The notes: generated from the letters alone by a model not told the origin. DNA of 36,731 nt from Steroidobacter sp. (GCF_016790065.1 NZ_JAEUPY010000325.1:1-36731), one strand, 5' to 3'; shown: positions 1-8,382, counted from the first letter of the stretch. Numbers and translations are program-made.

Positions 1-769
1 TGCCGGTCAATCCATCACGGCGCGCCGTTTCCATCAACAACTGGGATTCCAGGAAGTTGGTGCGATTGGCCCGTTCCAACGAATAACAAACGATGGCGCC
101 GATGACGTTGGTAAACAGCAATACACCTACATCGACCAGGCGCTGTGACCCGGGAATACCGGCCAGCGTGGCGATGATGGGATAAGAAAGCAGCACCAGT
201 AGCGAAGCAACTAGCGCCGGCCGGAACGCCAGACCCAGCATCAGATAGTTATAAATGACCGCCAACACTACCGAGGCGATCAGACTCACGCCTTGCGAGG
301 CCGCGATCACCGCCAGCACCACCACGCCGATACCAAACAAGGTGGCGCCGTACGGACATACGATGGGATACCAACGCTGATACAGCCGCGTGTGCACCAG
401 AAGCAACGCGAACAAAAAGATCGGCCCGAGCACGCTGACTCGAATCAAATCCAACGGCCGGTTCACCGGCGCCGGTAGCACCCAATGAGTCAGCGCGGAG
501 AAACCAATGACGAAACCGATGCCCAGTAACAGATTGCGGCTGATCTGGGTGCGATTGTTGGCCAGGTGGGAGCGTCGGAATTTTCGCTCCAGCTCGGCAT
601 CGTCGAATTTGAGGCGCGGAAAGCCGCGCTGGAGCTGGAGTGCGTATGCAGAACGAGGCGCCGCAGCGGTAGCGCCGGCCGCAGGAACTTTTTCTGTCGC
701 TGGCCCGGGGATTAGTTCGAATCCTGATGCTTGCGACGATCGCGCGCGTCTTTGATCAAGCGTCGCCAT
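1..769 (-). CDS. Membrane GGDEF-type signalling protein, 3' end cut by window edge
   Basis: A reading frame on the minus strand starts with ATG at 769-767 and runs off the left edge after 256 codons. Residues 1-60 are soluble and Ala/Pro-rich. A charged stretch follows (about 60-78, ELERKFRRSHLANNRTQISR). About six hydrophobic segments follow at roughly 79-96, 110-126, 140-156, 161-178, 183-203 and 213-230. The visible C-terminal part reads YSLERANRTNFLESQLL then ARRDGLTG, which is the usual junction between a membrane sensor region and a GGDEF diguanylate cyclase domain. The GGDEF motif itself would lie outside the window, so cyclase activity is inferred, not seen. No strong ribosome binding site precedes the ATG. 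The start lies inside the end of the small upstream gene (overlap 712-769), suggesting coupled expression. The probable role is c-di-GMP synthesis at the inner membrane in response to an unknown signal. Confidence 0.75.
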   Translation of the reverse strand, partial: MATLDQRRARSSQASGFELIPGPATEKVPAAGATAAAPRSAYALQLQRGFPRLKFDDAELERKFRRSHLANNRTQISRNLLLGIGFVIGFSALTHWVLPAPVNRPLDLIRVSVLGPIFLFALLLVHTRLYQRWYPIVCPYGATLFGIGVVVLAVIAASQGVSLIASVVLAVIYNYLMLGLAFRPALVASLLVLLSYPIIATLAGIPGSQRLVDVGVLLFTNVIGAIVCYSLERANRTNFLESQLLMETARRDGLTG

Positions 770-933
770 ACTTCGTAGGCATCCCAGCCCCCGGTGGATT
801 CGAGCGTTGGCTGCACCACCGTGTCGATGCCGAGCTCCGGCACCGCCAAGGCAATCGCCTCTCCGAGCTTATCGGCATTGGCCGCCGCTGAGCTGCTCAT
901 CGGTGTGACAACCGTTTCGATTTGTGTGCTCAT
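712..933 (-). CDS. Small hypothetical protein (73 aa)
   Basis: ATG at 933-931, stop TAA at 714-712. The protein is acidic in the middle and ends in a basic, charged tail. The segment GGWDAYEVWRRLIKDARDRR looks like a structured amphipathic helix, and I do not recognise the family. No signal peptide or membrane segment is visible. An internal ATG at 900 is an alternative start. No clear Shine-Dalgarno sequence is present for either. Its last 58 bases overlap the start of the membrane GGDEF gene in another frame, so either the two are translationally coupled or one of the two starts is wrong. The protein-like composition makes it more credible than the other short frames nearby, but it remains unproven. 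Confidence 0.5.
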   Translation of the reverse strand: MSTQIETVVTPMSSSAAANADKLGEAIALAVPELGIDTVVQPTLESTGGWDAYEVWRRLIKDARDRRKHQDSN

Positions 934-1233
934 AAAAAGTCGGTCGGCGGAGCGCTCTCACGCAAGTTCGGATGAAAAAAACGTGCCCATGTTATTTCTC
1001 ACCTGACTGTGAAAGCGTGCGCAGTTCTCAGTTTCAGAACCTTGAGGCGTCTTCGTGACGACTTCCGTGCGCGAAACACTCGACAGACGTGGGTGCACGT
1101 TTGAATTCGCTTGATTATGTACAAGCGAACCAACCTGCTAGCCAGGTTTGCGAGAGTAACCCTCGTTACTGCCTTCCACCAGTCAGCGCGAAAAATAAAC
1201 TTCACCCGCTAAATCGCGGCGCTGCGATATCCG

Positions 1234-1254
1234 GATTCGCGATTCGCGATTCGT
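1234..1254. repeat. Tandem 7-bp repeat, three copies
   Basis: The heptamer gattcgc occurs at 1234-1240 and 1241-1247, followed by gattcgt at 1248-1254. It lies in non-coding DNA downstream of gshA. It could be a simple slippage repeat or part of a protein binding site. No function can be assigned. Confidence 0.7.
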
Positions 1255-1276
1255 TCGCTTGCTTCTCGAACGACCG

Positions 1277-1293
1277 AGTCCGCGGCGCGGACT
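1277..1293 (-). terminator. Hairpin immediately after the gshA stop codon
   Basis: A perfect 7-bp stem (1277-1283 agtccgc with 1287-1293 gcggact) and a 3-nt loop begin at the base next to the gshA stop. There is no T-run after it in the direction of transcription, so it is not a classical intrinsic terminator. It may protect the 3' end of the mRNA or assist a factor-dependent stop. Confidence 0.35.
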
Positions 1294-2877
1294 TTACCGT
1301 GCGAAATATTTGACCAGGAACTGGTCGAAAGTCATGTCGTCGGCCGCTTCTACGGCAGCCTGTCGCTGCAACGACTCTTCGGCTTCGGCGCTGAATTCCG
1401 CCAAGCGCTGTTCGTTGGGCGGATACAAGTCCAAAAAGTAAGCTTTGTGGACTCGAGACATCCGCAGCGCGAACTGCGCGAAGCTTTCACCCGTGGTTCG
1501 CAGCTCTTGCAGGCTGCGCGCCGACGGGGTGCGATCCGGATCGTCGATCTTGGTCTGTTGCAAATCCAACGCGGCCGTATACGGCCGGCGCTCGTCGCCT
1601 TGATCCAGCAGTTCGCAAATGCCGCGCATCGAGTCGACCAGCTCCAGCGCCCAGGTCCGCAACTCTACCGGCTTTCCATTGCGGTTTAGTTTCAATCCAG
1701 GCTCGCGGCCACGCCGCGCCACGATGGCGTGATTGGCATCGAGGTGCACTTGTTCGTTGGCGTCGATCGGCTCGCTCTGCTTCAGCACACACAACGCCGC
1801 GAATGCTTCCAGAAAGCGCAACTTGTTTTGATTGACACCCACCGGATCGAAGGCGCTCACGTCCAAGGCGCGAAATTCGACATATTCGACGCCGCCACGA
1901 CGCAACGCTTGCGACGGATGCTCGCCGGAGCGCGCCACGCGTTTGGGACGGATGTAGCTGTAATACTCGTTCTCGATCTGTAACAGATTGGTGTTGAGCT
2001 GCTTATATTCGCCGTCGACTTTGACACCCATCTTTTGATAATCGGGATGGGGCGTGCTGACGGCAGCCGTCAGGTCGCGCATATATTCATCCAGACTGTT
2101 GACCGAAATCTGCACGCCGGCCTGGTTCTTGTTGCGATAGCCCAGATCGCTCATGCGCAATGACGTGGCGTGCGGGGCATAAAGCGTGCCGGGCGCCAAC
2201 GTTTCGAGCTGATGATCGCGCCCTTGCACGAACGAGCTGCACAGCGCCGGCGAATTCCCGAACAGATACAGGATCAGCCAACCATGGCGCCGGTAGTTAC
2301 GCAGTAACGCGAAATACTGTTCGGAGATGAAACTCTGCTCGGCCTGATGCTCCTGCAACGCCTCGGCCAACACCGGCCAGAAGTGTTGCGGGAAGGAATA
2401 GTTGAAATGCACGCCGGAAATGGCCTGCATCATCCGGCCGTAACGATTGCCCAAGCCCAGCCGGTACACCTCTTTGAGCTGCCCGATATTGGAGCGGCCG
2501 AAGCGCGCGATCGGAATCTCTGCATCGCCGGTGAGCATGCACGGCATGCTGGTGGCCCACAGCAGCTGCTCTTGCAGGTGCCGATAGACGAACTGATGCA
2601 GGTCGCACAGATACTGCAGCAGTTGCCAGGACTCGCGAAACGCCGGCGTCACCAACTCGATCAACGCTTCGGAATAATCGGTGGTAATGTGTTCGTGAGA
2701 GAGTGCCGAGCCCAGTGCGAGCGGATGCGAACTGTGCTCGATGCGGCCGTCCAGCGAGACGCGCAACGACTCCTTTTCCACGCCCTTCAGGCCATTCTGC
2801 AGGACGCGCGGCTCACGGGTATTGATCAGCGTCGCTAGGCGACGCTCGAAGGCGCGATCGATGCCGGAGCTGCTCAT
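1294..2877 (-). CDS. gshA: Glutamate-cysteine ligase (gamma-glutamylcysteine synthetase)
   Basis: This cytosolic ATP-dependent enzyme joins L-glutamate and L-cysteine, the first and rate-limiting step of glutathione synthesis. The 527-aa length fits the proteobacterial class 1 GshA family. Recognisable motifs in order are GLKGVEKESLRV near residue 30, the glutamate-site segment TTDYSEALIELVTP (about 65-80), ISGVHFNYSFP (about 154-164), QLNTNLLQIENEYYSYIRP (about 290-310) and YVEFRALDVSAFDP (about 330). ATG start at 2877-2875; there is no strong ribosome binding site, but the N-terminus agrees with the family. It is transcribed divergently from a GGDEF gene across 142 bp and ends at a small hairpin. 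gshB is not in the window. The other members of the glutathione pathway are therefore elsewhere, as is usual in proteobacteria. Confidence 0.96.
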   Translation of the reverse strand: MSSSGIDRAFERRLATLINTREPRVLQNGLKGVEKESLRVSLDGRIEHSSHPLALGSALSHEHITTDYSEALIELVTPAFRESWQLLQYLCDLHQFVYRHLQEQLLWATSMPCMLTGDAEIPIARFGRSNIGQLKEVYRLGLGNRYGRMMQAISGVHFNYSFPQHFWPVLAEALQEHQAEQSFISEQYFALLRNYRRHGWLILYLFGNSPALCSSFVQGRDHQLETLAPGTLYAPHATSLRMSDLGYRNKNQAGVQISVNSLDEYMRDLTAAVSTPHPDYQKMGVKVDGEYKQLNTNLLQIENEYYSYIRPKRVARSGEHPSQALRRGGVEYVEFRALDVSAFDPVGVNQNKLRFLEAFAALCVLKQSEPIDANEQVHLDANHAIVARRGREPGLKLNRNGKPVELRTWALELVDSMRGICELLDQGDERRPYTAALDLQQTKIDDPDRTPSARSLQELRTTGESFAQFALRMSRVHKAYFLDLYPPNEQRLAEFSAEAEESLQRQAAVEAADDMTFDQFLVKYFAR

Positions 2878-3010
2878 GTCAGATCAGAACTGGAAATGGC
2901 CGGCAAGTTTCCCGGCCCGCCCGCGAGGCGTCAAGCGGTCCCCCAGAACGACACAAGTGAATGATAGCCCCTGGCACAGTCACGCCTGATACCCAGACCC
3001 ACCCCCCACC

Positions 3011-3015
3011 AGGAG
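3011..3015 (+). promoter_or_regulatory. Ribosome binding site that fixes a GTG start
   Basis: AGGAG at 3011-3015, five bases before GTG 3020-3022, is the only good Shine-Dalgarno sequence near the beginning of the GGDEF gene and decides its start. Confidence 0.75.
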
Positions 3016-3019
3016 CGCC

Positions 3020-3847
3020 GTGCAGCCACCGACCGCCTTCGACCTCGACTTGCTAACCTCGCATCTGTCGATCGGAGTGGTCACAGCCCTGGCACTCACC
3101 GCTATTGCCGCCCTGGTCCGAATGCTGGTGCTGCATAACCGCCTGGCCCGGCGGACCCGCGAACTGGAGACCGAATTGGCCGCGCGCCGTGCACTGGAAG
3201 CGCGCAACGAACAGCTCAGCCGCCTGCGTCTGGCGCTGGAAACCAGTAATCAACGGCTCAAACGCCTGGTCGCGGTCGACGCTTTGACCGGCATCGCCAA
3301 CCGGCGCCAATTCGATCGCGTGCTGGAGCGGGAAGTACGCCGGGCGCGCCGCGAACAGCTGCCGCTGTCCTTGATCTTCCTAGATCTCGATGGCTTCAAG
3401 CAGTTCAACGACCGCTATGGCCACACCCATGGCGACGACGTTCTGCGCAAGGTTGCGCAGACCTTGGATGAAAGCTTTCGTCGGGGTGGCGACCTGATCG
3501 CCCGCTACGGCGGCGAAGAGTTTGCGGTCGTCCTGCCCGGCGTGGATGCGCATCGAGCCGGCCTGTATGCCGAACGCCTGCGCCGGCGCATCTGGCGGAT
3601 GGCCATTACCAATGAAGCCGGCAGCAGTAACGAACGCATCACCATCAGCGGCGGCGTCGCAACTCTGGATCCCCGCTCGGCCGAGATCGCCGCAGCCACG
3701 CCGGATGCATTGTTACGAGCGGCCGATCAGGCGCTCTATAGAGCCAAATGCCTGGGTCGCAACCGCATCGCTACGGCCGGTGCCAATTCGGCATCGAGCC
3801 CCGCGCCGGCTGACGCTGCACGCCCGCCTGTCGAGCTCGCTTCCTAA
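3020..3847 (+). CDS. Diguanylate cyclase with one N-terminal membrane segment
   Basis: Predicted to condense two GTP into cyclic di-GMP at the inner membrane. The 275-aa protein has one transmembrane segment at about residues 17-36, a charged coiled-coil linker rich in Arg/Glu/Leu at about 37-85, then a complete GGDEF domain. The domain contains DALTGIANRR, the metal-binding FLDLDGF segment, an intact active-site GGEEF preceded five residues earlier by RGGD. RGGD matches the RxxD inhibitory I-site, so product inhibition is expected. The C-terminal tail is Ala/Pro-rich and probably disordered. GTG start chosen because AGGAG lies five bases upstream. It is divergent from gshA. There is no separate sensory domain, so the input signal is unknown. 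This is the second c-di-GMP-type gene within 4 kb. Confidence 0.93.
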   Translation: MQPPTAFDLDLLTSHLSIGVVTALALTAIAALVRMLVLHNRLARRTRELETELAARRALEARNEQLSRLRLALETSNQRLKRLVAVDALTGIANRRQFDRVLEREVRRARREQLPLSLIFLDLDGFKQFNDRYGHTHGDDVLRKVAQTLDESFRRGGDLIARYGGEEFAVVLPGVDAHRAGLYAERLRRRIWRMAITNEAGSSNERITISGGVATLDPRSAEIAAATPDALLRAADQALYRAKCLGRNRIATAGANSASSPAPADAARPPVELAS

Positions 3848-3910
3848 ACTTCTAATAATCACCGACCCGCGCCCGGGCCGTCTGGCCCTACTCTTGCTTG
3901 TCACTTCCGC

Positions 3911-3947
3911 GCCGACCGCGAGCTTGCACCATTCATTCGTGGTCGGC
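3911..3947. promoter_or_regulatory. Inverted repeat overlapping the permease promoter (candidate operator)
   Basis: gccgaccgcg at 3911-3920 and cgtggtcggc at 3938-3947 are reverse complements at nine of ten positions, separated by 17 bp. The right arm abuts the candidate -10 box at 3949 and the left arm lies just upstream of the candidate -35 box at 3924. The placement suits a repressor or activator site, or a 5' stem-loop. No regulator gene adjoins the cluster. Confidence 0.4.
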
Positions 3948-3954
3948 GTATAGT
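3924..3954 (+). promoter_or_regulatory. Candidate sigma-70 promoter for the amino-alcohol cluster
   Basis: TTGCAC (3924-3929) and TATAGT (3949-3954) resemble -35 and -10 boxes with a 19-bp spacer, slightly longer than optimal. They lie about 90 bp before the permease start codon. The spacer contains one arm of an inverted repeat. Confidence 0.4.
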
Positions 3955-4043
3955 CGATTCGTCGCATTCATCCTCGATAACAACAGTTACACGGAATGTG
4001 GGTCGCTGTGCCGGCCGGCATTCGCAGCTGCAAGGAGAATCGC

Positions 4044-5606
4044 ATGACAGACAAGAAAACGGTTGGCGGCGTCACCTATCAAAACGCCGGTAAGGATTAC
4101 TTCGAAAAGCGCGGGCTGAAACGCCACGCACGCGTCTGGTCACTGTGGGCCTTGGGCGTAGGCGCGGTCATCTCGGGGCATTTCTCCGGCTGGAACTTCG
4201 GCATCGGCGCCGGCGGCTGGGGTGGCCTGTTCATCGCCGCCATCATCATCGCCATCATGTATCTGGGCCTGATTTTCAGTCTGGCCGAAATGTCGCCGGC
4301 CCTGCCCCACACCGGCGGTGCGTATTCGTTCGCCCGCAGCGCCATGGGCCCGTGGGGCGGCTTCATCACCGGTCTGGCGGAAAGTATCGAATACATCATG
4401 ACGCCGGCGGTGATCGTGTTTTTCATCGGCTCCTATCTCACCGGCATCTTCGAAACGCCAGCCGCCTATCAACCCTTGTGGTGGATCGGCTGTTATCTGG
4501 TGTTCGTGCTACTGAACTACGTGGGAGTGGAGCTTTCGTTCAAGATTTCCGTAGTGGTCACAGTGTTGGCGCTGGCGGTGCTGGTGGTGTTCTGGATCAG
4601 CGCCATTCCGCACGCGGACTTTTCGCGCTGGGCATTGAACATAGCGGTCGACCCGGACGGCAAGCTGGTGGAACTGCCGCAAGGTGGCGGCGACTTCCTG
4701 CCCTTCGGCTTCCACGGCGTGCTGGCAGCGTTGCCCTTCGCAGTGTGGTTGTTCCTGGCCATCGAAGAGTTGCCGCTGGCGGCCGAGGAGTCGGTGGATC
4801 CCAAACAAGACATGCCGAAAGGATTGATCTTTGGCATGTTCACGCTGATGTTGTCGGCGTTGATGATCATGCTGCTCAACGCTTCGATCGGCTCGCCCGA
4901 GGAAGGCAAGCTGCACGGCTCGTACTCGTTGGCCACGTCAGCGGAACCGTTGCTCGATGGCTTCCGAGTCATCTTTGCCGGCGACATCGCCAAGTTGCTG
5001 GCGTTGCTCGCGGTCATCGGCCTGATCGCCAGCTTTCACACCATCATCTTTGCGTTCGGTCGCCAGATCTATTCGCTGTCACGCGCCGGCTACTATCCAG
5101 CGGTGATGTCGATCACGCACGGCTCTCGCAAGACACCGCACATCGCGTTGTTTACCGGCGCAGCCATGGGCCTCGCGGTAATTCTTGCCGTGTGGGTCTC
5201 GCTCGGTGCCGAGAAAGGCGGTTCGGTGATCGGTGCGACGCTGCTCAACATGGCGGTGTTCGGCGCCATGATTTCGTACGCGTTCCAAGGGGTGTCGTTC
5301 ATCCTGTTACGCAAGAACATGCCGCACATCGAACGGCCTTATCGCAGCCCGCTCGGCATTCCCGGCGCGGCCGCCACTGTAGTCATCGCACTAGTCACGC
5401 TCTACTACCAGTTGCAGGATCCGGTGTATCGCGCCGGTGTGTATGCAGCTTTGGCGTGGTATGTCGCCGGTGTCGTGTACTTCGCGCTGGTGGGACGCCA
5501 CAAGCTGGTGTTGTCGCCGGAGGAAGAGTTTGCAATGACTGGCGGCCACCACGGTCATCCCGAGCGCGAGGGTTACGGCACTACCAAGGTTGATAGCGCA
5601 TCATGA
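4044..5606 (+). CDS. eat: Ethanolamine-type amino acid/polyamine/organocation permease
   Basis: An inner-membrane APC-superfamily transporter of 520 aa with about 12 hydrophobic segments. The N-terminal region (GLKRHARVWSLWALGVGAVI, then SGWNFGIGAGGWGGLFIA) and FSLAEMSPALPHTGGAYSFA are what I associate with the ethanolamine permease branch of the family. The loop EELPLAAEESVDPKQDMPKG also fits APC carriers. The start at ATG 4044 is set by AAGGAG at 4032-4037. The frame opens further upstream (3996) but that extension lacks a binding site. The stop overlaps the next start as ATGA at 5603-5606, so the permease and the ligase gene are translationally coupled. Context (gamma-glutamyl ligase, alcohol and aldehyde dehydrogenases) supports an amino alcohol such as ethanolamine as substrate. 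Another amine is possible. Confidence 0.85.
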   Translation: MTDKKTVGGVTYQNAGKDYFEKRGLKRHARVWSLWALGVGAVISGHFSGWNFGIGAGGWGGLFIAAIIIAIMYLGLIFSLAEMSPALPHTGGAYSFARSAMGPWGGFITGLAESIEYIMTPAVIVFFIGSYLTGIFETPAAYQPLWWIGCYLVFVLLNYVGVELSFKISVVVTVLALAVLVVFWISAIPHADFSRWALNIAVDPDGKLVELPQGGGDFLPFGFHGVLAALPFAVWLFLAIEELPLAAEESVDPKQDMPKGLIFGMFTLMLSALMIMLLNASIGSPEEGKLHGSYSLATSAEPLLDGFRVIFAGDIAKLLALLAVIGLIASFHTIIFAFGRQIYSLSRAGYYPAVMSITHGSRKTPHIALFTGAAMGLAVILAVWVSLGAEKGGSVIGATLLNMAVFGAMISYAFQGVSFILLRKNMPHIERPYRSPLGIPGAAATVVIALVTLYYQLQDPVYRAGVYAALAWYVAGVVYFALVGRHKLVLSPEEEFAMTGGHHGHPEREGYGTTKVDSAS

Positions 5607-6973
5607 TGGAACCTCGCCTGGTCAAGAGCGCTGCCGACGCCAAAGCCATCGTCGAGCAGCGCGGGTTGTCGCACGTCAAAGTCGGCGTGTTCGATACCGA
5701 CGGCATCATGCGCGGCAAATATATGTCGCGCGCCAAGTTCATCTCGGCCTTGGAAAGCGGCTACGGCTTCTGCGATGTGGTGCTGGGCTGGGACTGCCAG
5801 GACCAGCTCTACGACAACGTAAAATTCACCGGCTGGCACACCGGCTATCCCGACGCTCCGGTACGCATCCTGCCGGAGACTTGTCGTCCGCTGCCGTTCG
5901 AGGACAACAATCTTTTTTTCTTGAGTGAGTTCACCGGCGCGGGCGAACAGGTCTGCCCGCGCGGACTGTTACGACGAGTGCTCGACAAGGCGAATCAGCT
6001 CGGCTTTCAGGCGTACGCCGGCTTCGAGTACGAAGTGTTTTTCTTCGACGAGACGCCCGAATCGATCCGCGCCAAACATTATCGCGACTTGAAGCCCATG
6101 GCGCCGGGCTGGTTCGGCTACTCGGTGATTCGTAATTCCACGGCGTCGGAATTTTATCGTCACATGCTGACCACCTGCGACGCCATGGACTTCGGCATCG
6201 AAGGCCTGCACGAGGAAACCGGGCCGGGCGTGATCGAAGCCGCCATCGCGTTCGATAGCGCGCTCGCGTCAGCCGACAAGGCGGCGTTGTTCAAGACCTT
6301 CATCAAAGTGCTCGCCCAACGCAACAACATGATGGCGACCTTCATGGCCAAGTGGTCGCGCGACTGGCCGGGCCAGAGCGGTCACATCCATTTGTCGCTC
6401 AAGGACGCGCACGGCAAGGCGGTGTTCTACGACCAAGGCCAGCCTCACCACATGAGTGAAACCATGCGGCACTTCATCGGCGGCCAACAGCAACTCATGC
6501 CCGAGTTACTCGCCATGGTGGCACCCACGGTCAATTCCTACACGCGCTTAATTCCCGGCTTCTGGGCACCGACCGACTCGACCGTCGGCGTCGAGAATCG
6601 GACCTGCGCTTTGCGCGTCATTCCCGGCAGTGCGAAGTCACAACGCGTCGAGTATCGCGTCGCTGCCGCCGACGCCAATCCCTACATCATTCTTGCGGCG
6701 GCGTTGGGTTCCGGCTTGTGGGGTGTCGAGCATCGCATCGAGCCCGAGCCGTTGGTCGAAGGCAATGCCTACGATCATAAATTTCCCGAGCGCCTGGCAT
6801 TGCCACGGACGCTGTGGGATGCGGCCCAGCGCCTGAAACAGTCGCGCATGGCTCGCGAATACTTCGGCGACGCGTTCGTCGATCACTACGCCGCCACGCG
6901 CGAATGGGAAGAGCGCGAGTTCCGTAAGCACATTACGGATTGGGAGCTGGCGCGCTATTTTGAAATCATCTGA
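5603..6973 (+). CDS. Glutamine-synthetase-like gamma-glutamylamine ligase
   Basis: A 456-aa member of the glutamine synthetase superfamily of the PuuA/IpuC/GlnA4-like kind, which ligates glutamate to an amine with ATP rather than to ammonia. Visible active-site elements are the metal-ligand pair FEYE (Glu142, Glu144), the HEETGPGVIEAA segment (Glu204, Glu205, Glu212), SGHIHLSL (His261), the substrate-binding NSYTRLIPGFWAPT (Arg315) and ENRTCALRV (Arg333, Arg338). The adenylylation loop of housekeeping GlnA is not evident. The first of two adjacent ATG codons overlaps the permease stop. The next gene follows after 26 bp. Between an ethanolamine-type permease and two dehydrogenases, the most economical substrate is ethanolamine or another amino alcohol, giving a gamma-glutamyl-amide. 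A polyamine role cannot be excluded, but the puu oxidase and amidase genes are absent here. Confidence 0.88.
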   Translation: MMEPRLVKSAADAKAIVEQRGLSHVKVGVFDTDGIMRGKYMSRAKFISALESGYGFCDVVLGWDCQDQLYDNVKFTGWHTGYPDAPVRILPETCRPLPFEDNNLFFLSEFTGAGEQVCPRGLLRRVLDKANQLGFQAYAGFEYEVFFFDETPESIRAKHYRDLKPMAPGWFGYSVIRNSTASEFYRHMLTTCDAMDFGIEGLHEETGPGVIEAAIAFDSALASADKAALFKTFIKVLAQRNNMMATFMAKWSRDWPGQSGHIHLSLKDAHGKAVFYDQGQPHHMSETMRHFIGGQQQLMPELLAMVAPTVNSYTRLIPGFWAPTDSTVGVENRTCALRVIPGSAKSQRVEYRVAAADANPYIILAAALGSGLWGVEHRIEPEPLVEGNAYDHKFPERLALPRTLWDAAQRLKQSRMAREYFGDAFVDHYAATREWEEREFRKHITDWELARYFEII

Positions 6974-6999
6974 TTCACGTTCCTTCTTCGGGTCAGCCC

Positions 7000-8382
7000 A
7001 TGCAGAAGACGCTCAGCCCCATCGACGGCAGTGTTTATTTCGAGATCGAGCTGGCCACGCCGGCAGTCATTGACGACACGCTCGATCGGGCCCGCGCCGC
7101 ACAGCGCGCTTGGCGCAGCACTTCGGTGGCGGACCGCGCGAAAATTCTCAACCGATTTTGCGATCTGTTCGAAAGCCGACGCGCTGAGATCGCCACCGAG
7201 TTGACCTGGCAAATGGGTCGTCCCATCCGCTACACGCCTGGCGAAGTGAACGGCACCCTCGAACGCGCGCGGCACATGATCGCCATCGCGCCCCAAGCGC
7301 TCGCAGACATCGACGCCGGCCCCAAGGAAAATTTCACTCGCTTCTTACGACGCGAGCCGCTCGGTGTCGTACTCACCATTGCAGCCTGGAATTATCCTTA
7401 CCTGATCGCCGTCAACAGCGTCATTCCCGCGCTGATGGCCGGCAACGTGGTGATTTTGAAACATTCGGCGCAGACGCCATTGTGTGCCGAGCGCTTTGCC
7501 AGCTGCTTGGCCGAGGCCGGCCTGCCGGACGGCGTCTTTCAAGTGCTGCATCTCACGCACGCGGACACTGACAAACTCATTCGCGACCCTCGCATCGACT
7601 TCGTTGCCTTCACCGGCTCCGTCGCCGGCGGACACGCCGTACAACGCGCTGCCTCGGAACGTTTCATCGGCGTCGGCTTGGAGCTCGGCGGTTGCGACCC
7701 GGTCTATGTGAGACACGACGCTGATGTCGCACACGCCATCGAGAACGTAGTCGACGGCGCCTACTTCAACAGCGGTCAGTCGTGCTGCGGGCTACAACGA
7801 ATCTACGTGCACGACCACGTCTACGACACCTTCGTCGAAGGTTTCATCGATCTGACGCGCAAGTACGTGCTCGGCAATCCGCTCGAACAGAACACCACGC
7901 TCGGCCCAGTCATTCGCACCTCGGCGGCCGACACGATTCGACAGCAGATAGACGCGTCGATTCGCGCCGGCGCGAAGCCCGTCATCGACGAGTCGACTTT
8001 TGCTGTCAGCAAACCCGGCACGCCGTATCTGGCACCCCAGGTGTTATTGAACGTCGATCATTCGATGAACGTGATGCGCGAGGAAATTTTCGGCCCGGTG
8101 GCCGGTCTGATGAAAGTGACCTCGGACGAACAGGCGATCGCGCTGATGAACGACACAGTGTTCGGTCTGACCGCGGCAATCTGGACCCGCGATGAAGACG
8201 CCGCGCTGGCCATCGGCGATCGCATCGACACCGGCACCTGGTTCATGAATCGTTGCGACTATCTCGATCCGGCGCTGGCGTGGGTGGGCGTGAAGAACTC
8301 CGGCCGCGGTTGTACGTTGTCAGTGGTGGGTTACGAGCATTTGACTCGCCCCAAATCGTTTCATCTTCGCACGCGCACCTGA
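7000..8382 (+). CDS. NAD(P)-dependent aldehyde dehydrogenase
   Basis: A 460-aa aldehyde dehydrogenase, complete. The fold markers run in order: AAWNYP with the oxyanion Asn131, the cofactor-binding VILKHS (Lys154), FTGSVAGG (about 204-211), the general base Glu228 in LELGG, the nucleophile Cys262 in NSGQSCCG, and EEIFGP near residue 360. It oxidises an aldehyde to the acid. In this cluster the expected substrate is the gamma-glutamylated amino aldehyde produced by the neighbouring alcohol dehydrogenase. That assignment is inferred from context. The start ATG at 7000 has only a weak upstream purine signal (ggg at about 6990-6992). The gene lies 26 bp after the ligase gene and 62 bp before the alcohol dehydrogenase gene, consistent with one operon. 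Substrate specificity cannot be read from sequence alone. Confidence 0.93.
   Translation: MQKTLSPIDGSVYFEIELATPAVIDDTLDRARAAQRAWRSTSVADRAKILNRFCDLFESRRAEIATELTWQMGRPIRYTPGEVNGTLERARHMIAIAPQALADIDAGPKENFTRFLRREPLGVVLTIAAWNYPYLIAVNSVIPALMAGNVVILKHSAQTPLCAERFASCLAEAGLPDGVFQVLHLTHADTDKLIRDPRIDFVAFTGSVAGGHAVQRAASERFIGVGLELGGCDPVYVRHDADVAHAIENVVDGAYFNSGQSCCGLQRIYVHDHVYDTFVEGFIDLTRKYVLGNPLEQNTTLGPVIRTSAADTIRQQIDASIRAGAKPVIDESTFAVSKPGTPYLAPQVLLNVDHSMNVMREEIFGPVAGLMKVTSDEQAIALMNDTVFGLTAAIWTRDEDAALAIGDRIDTGTWFMNRCDYLDPALAWVGVKNSGRGCTLSVVGYEHLTRPKSFHLRTRT

Larger units (their letters stand above)
934..1293. other. 360-bp intergenic region with short repeats and hairpins
   Basis: No convincing gene lies between gshA and the small minus-strand ORF; both neighbours are on the minus strand. 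The region holds a tandem heptamer gattcgc (1234-1254, third copy ends in t), a perfect 8-bp stem at 1106-1113/1122-1129 (ttcgcttg/caagcgaa), a 6-bp stem at 1155-1160/1165-1170 (agtaac/gttact), and a 7-bp stem directly after the gshA stop (1277-1293). A 10-codon minus-strand ORF (990-958) preceded by AGGTGAG at 1004-998 could be a leader peptide. The promoter of the downstream minus-strand pair is expected here but I could not fix it. Confidence 0.6.

Noticed and set aside
715-724. gttcgaatcc, resembling a tRNA T-loop
   Set aside because: The flanking bases do not form a T-stem or the rest of a cloverleaf, and it lies inside coding sequence.
999-1205. Short minus-strand ORF of 68 codons between gshA and the small ORF
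   Set aside because: Basic, low-complexity translation, no ribosome binding site, overlaps two hairpins; more likely non-coding.
4145-5593. A 482-codon plus-strand frame in another phase inside the permease gene
   Set aside because: Its translation is Arg/His/Gly-rich with no domain, as expected from a GC-rich shadow of the permease reading frame, which has a clear ribosome binding site and family motifs.
5603-6973. Assignment of the ligase as housekeeping glutamine synthetase GlnA
   Set aside because: The sequence lacks the GlnA adenylylation region and resembles amine-gamma-glutamyl ligases; the permease and dehydrogenases point to amine catabolism.
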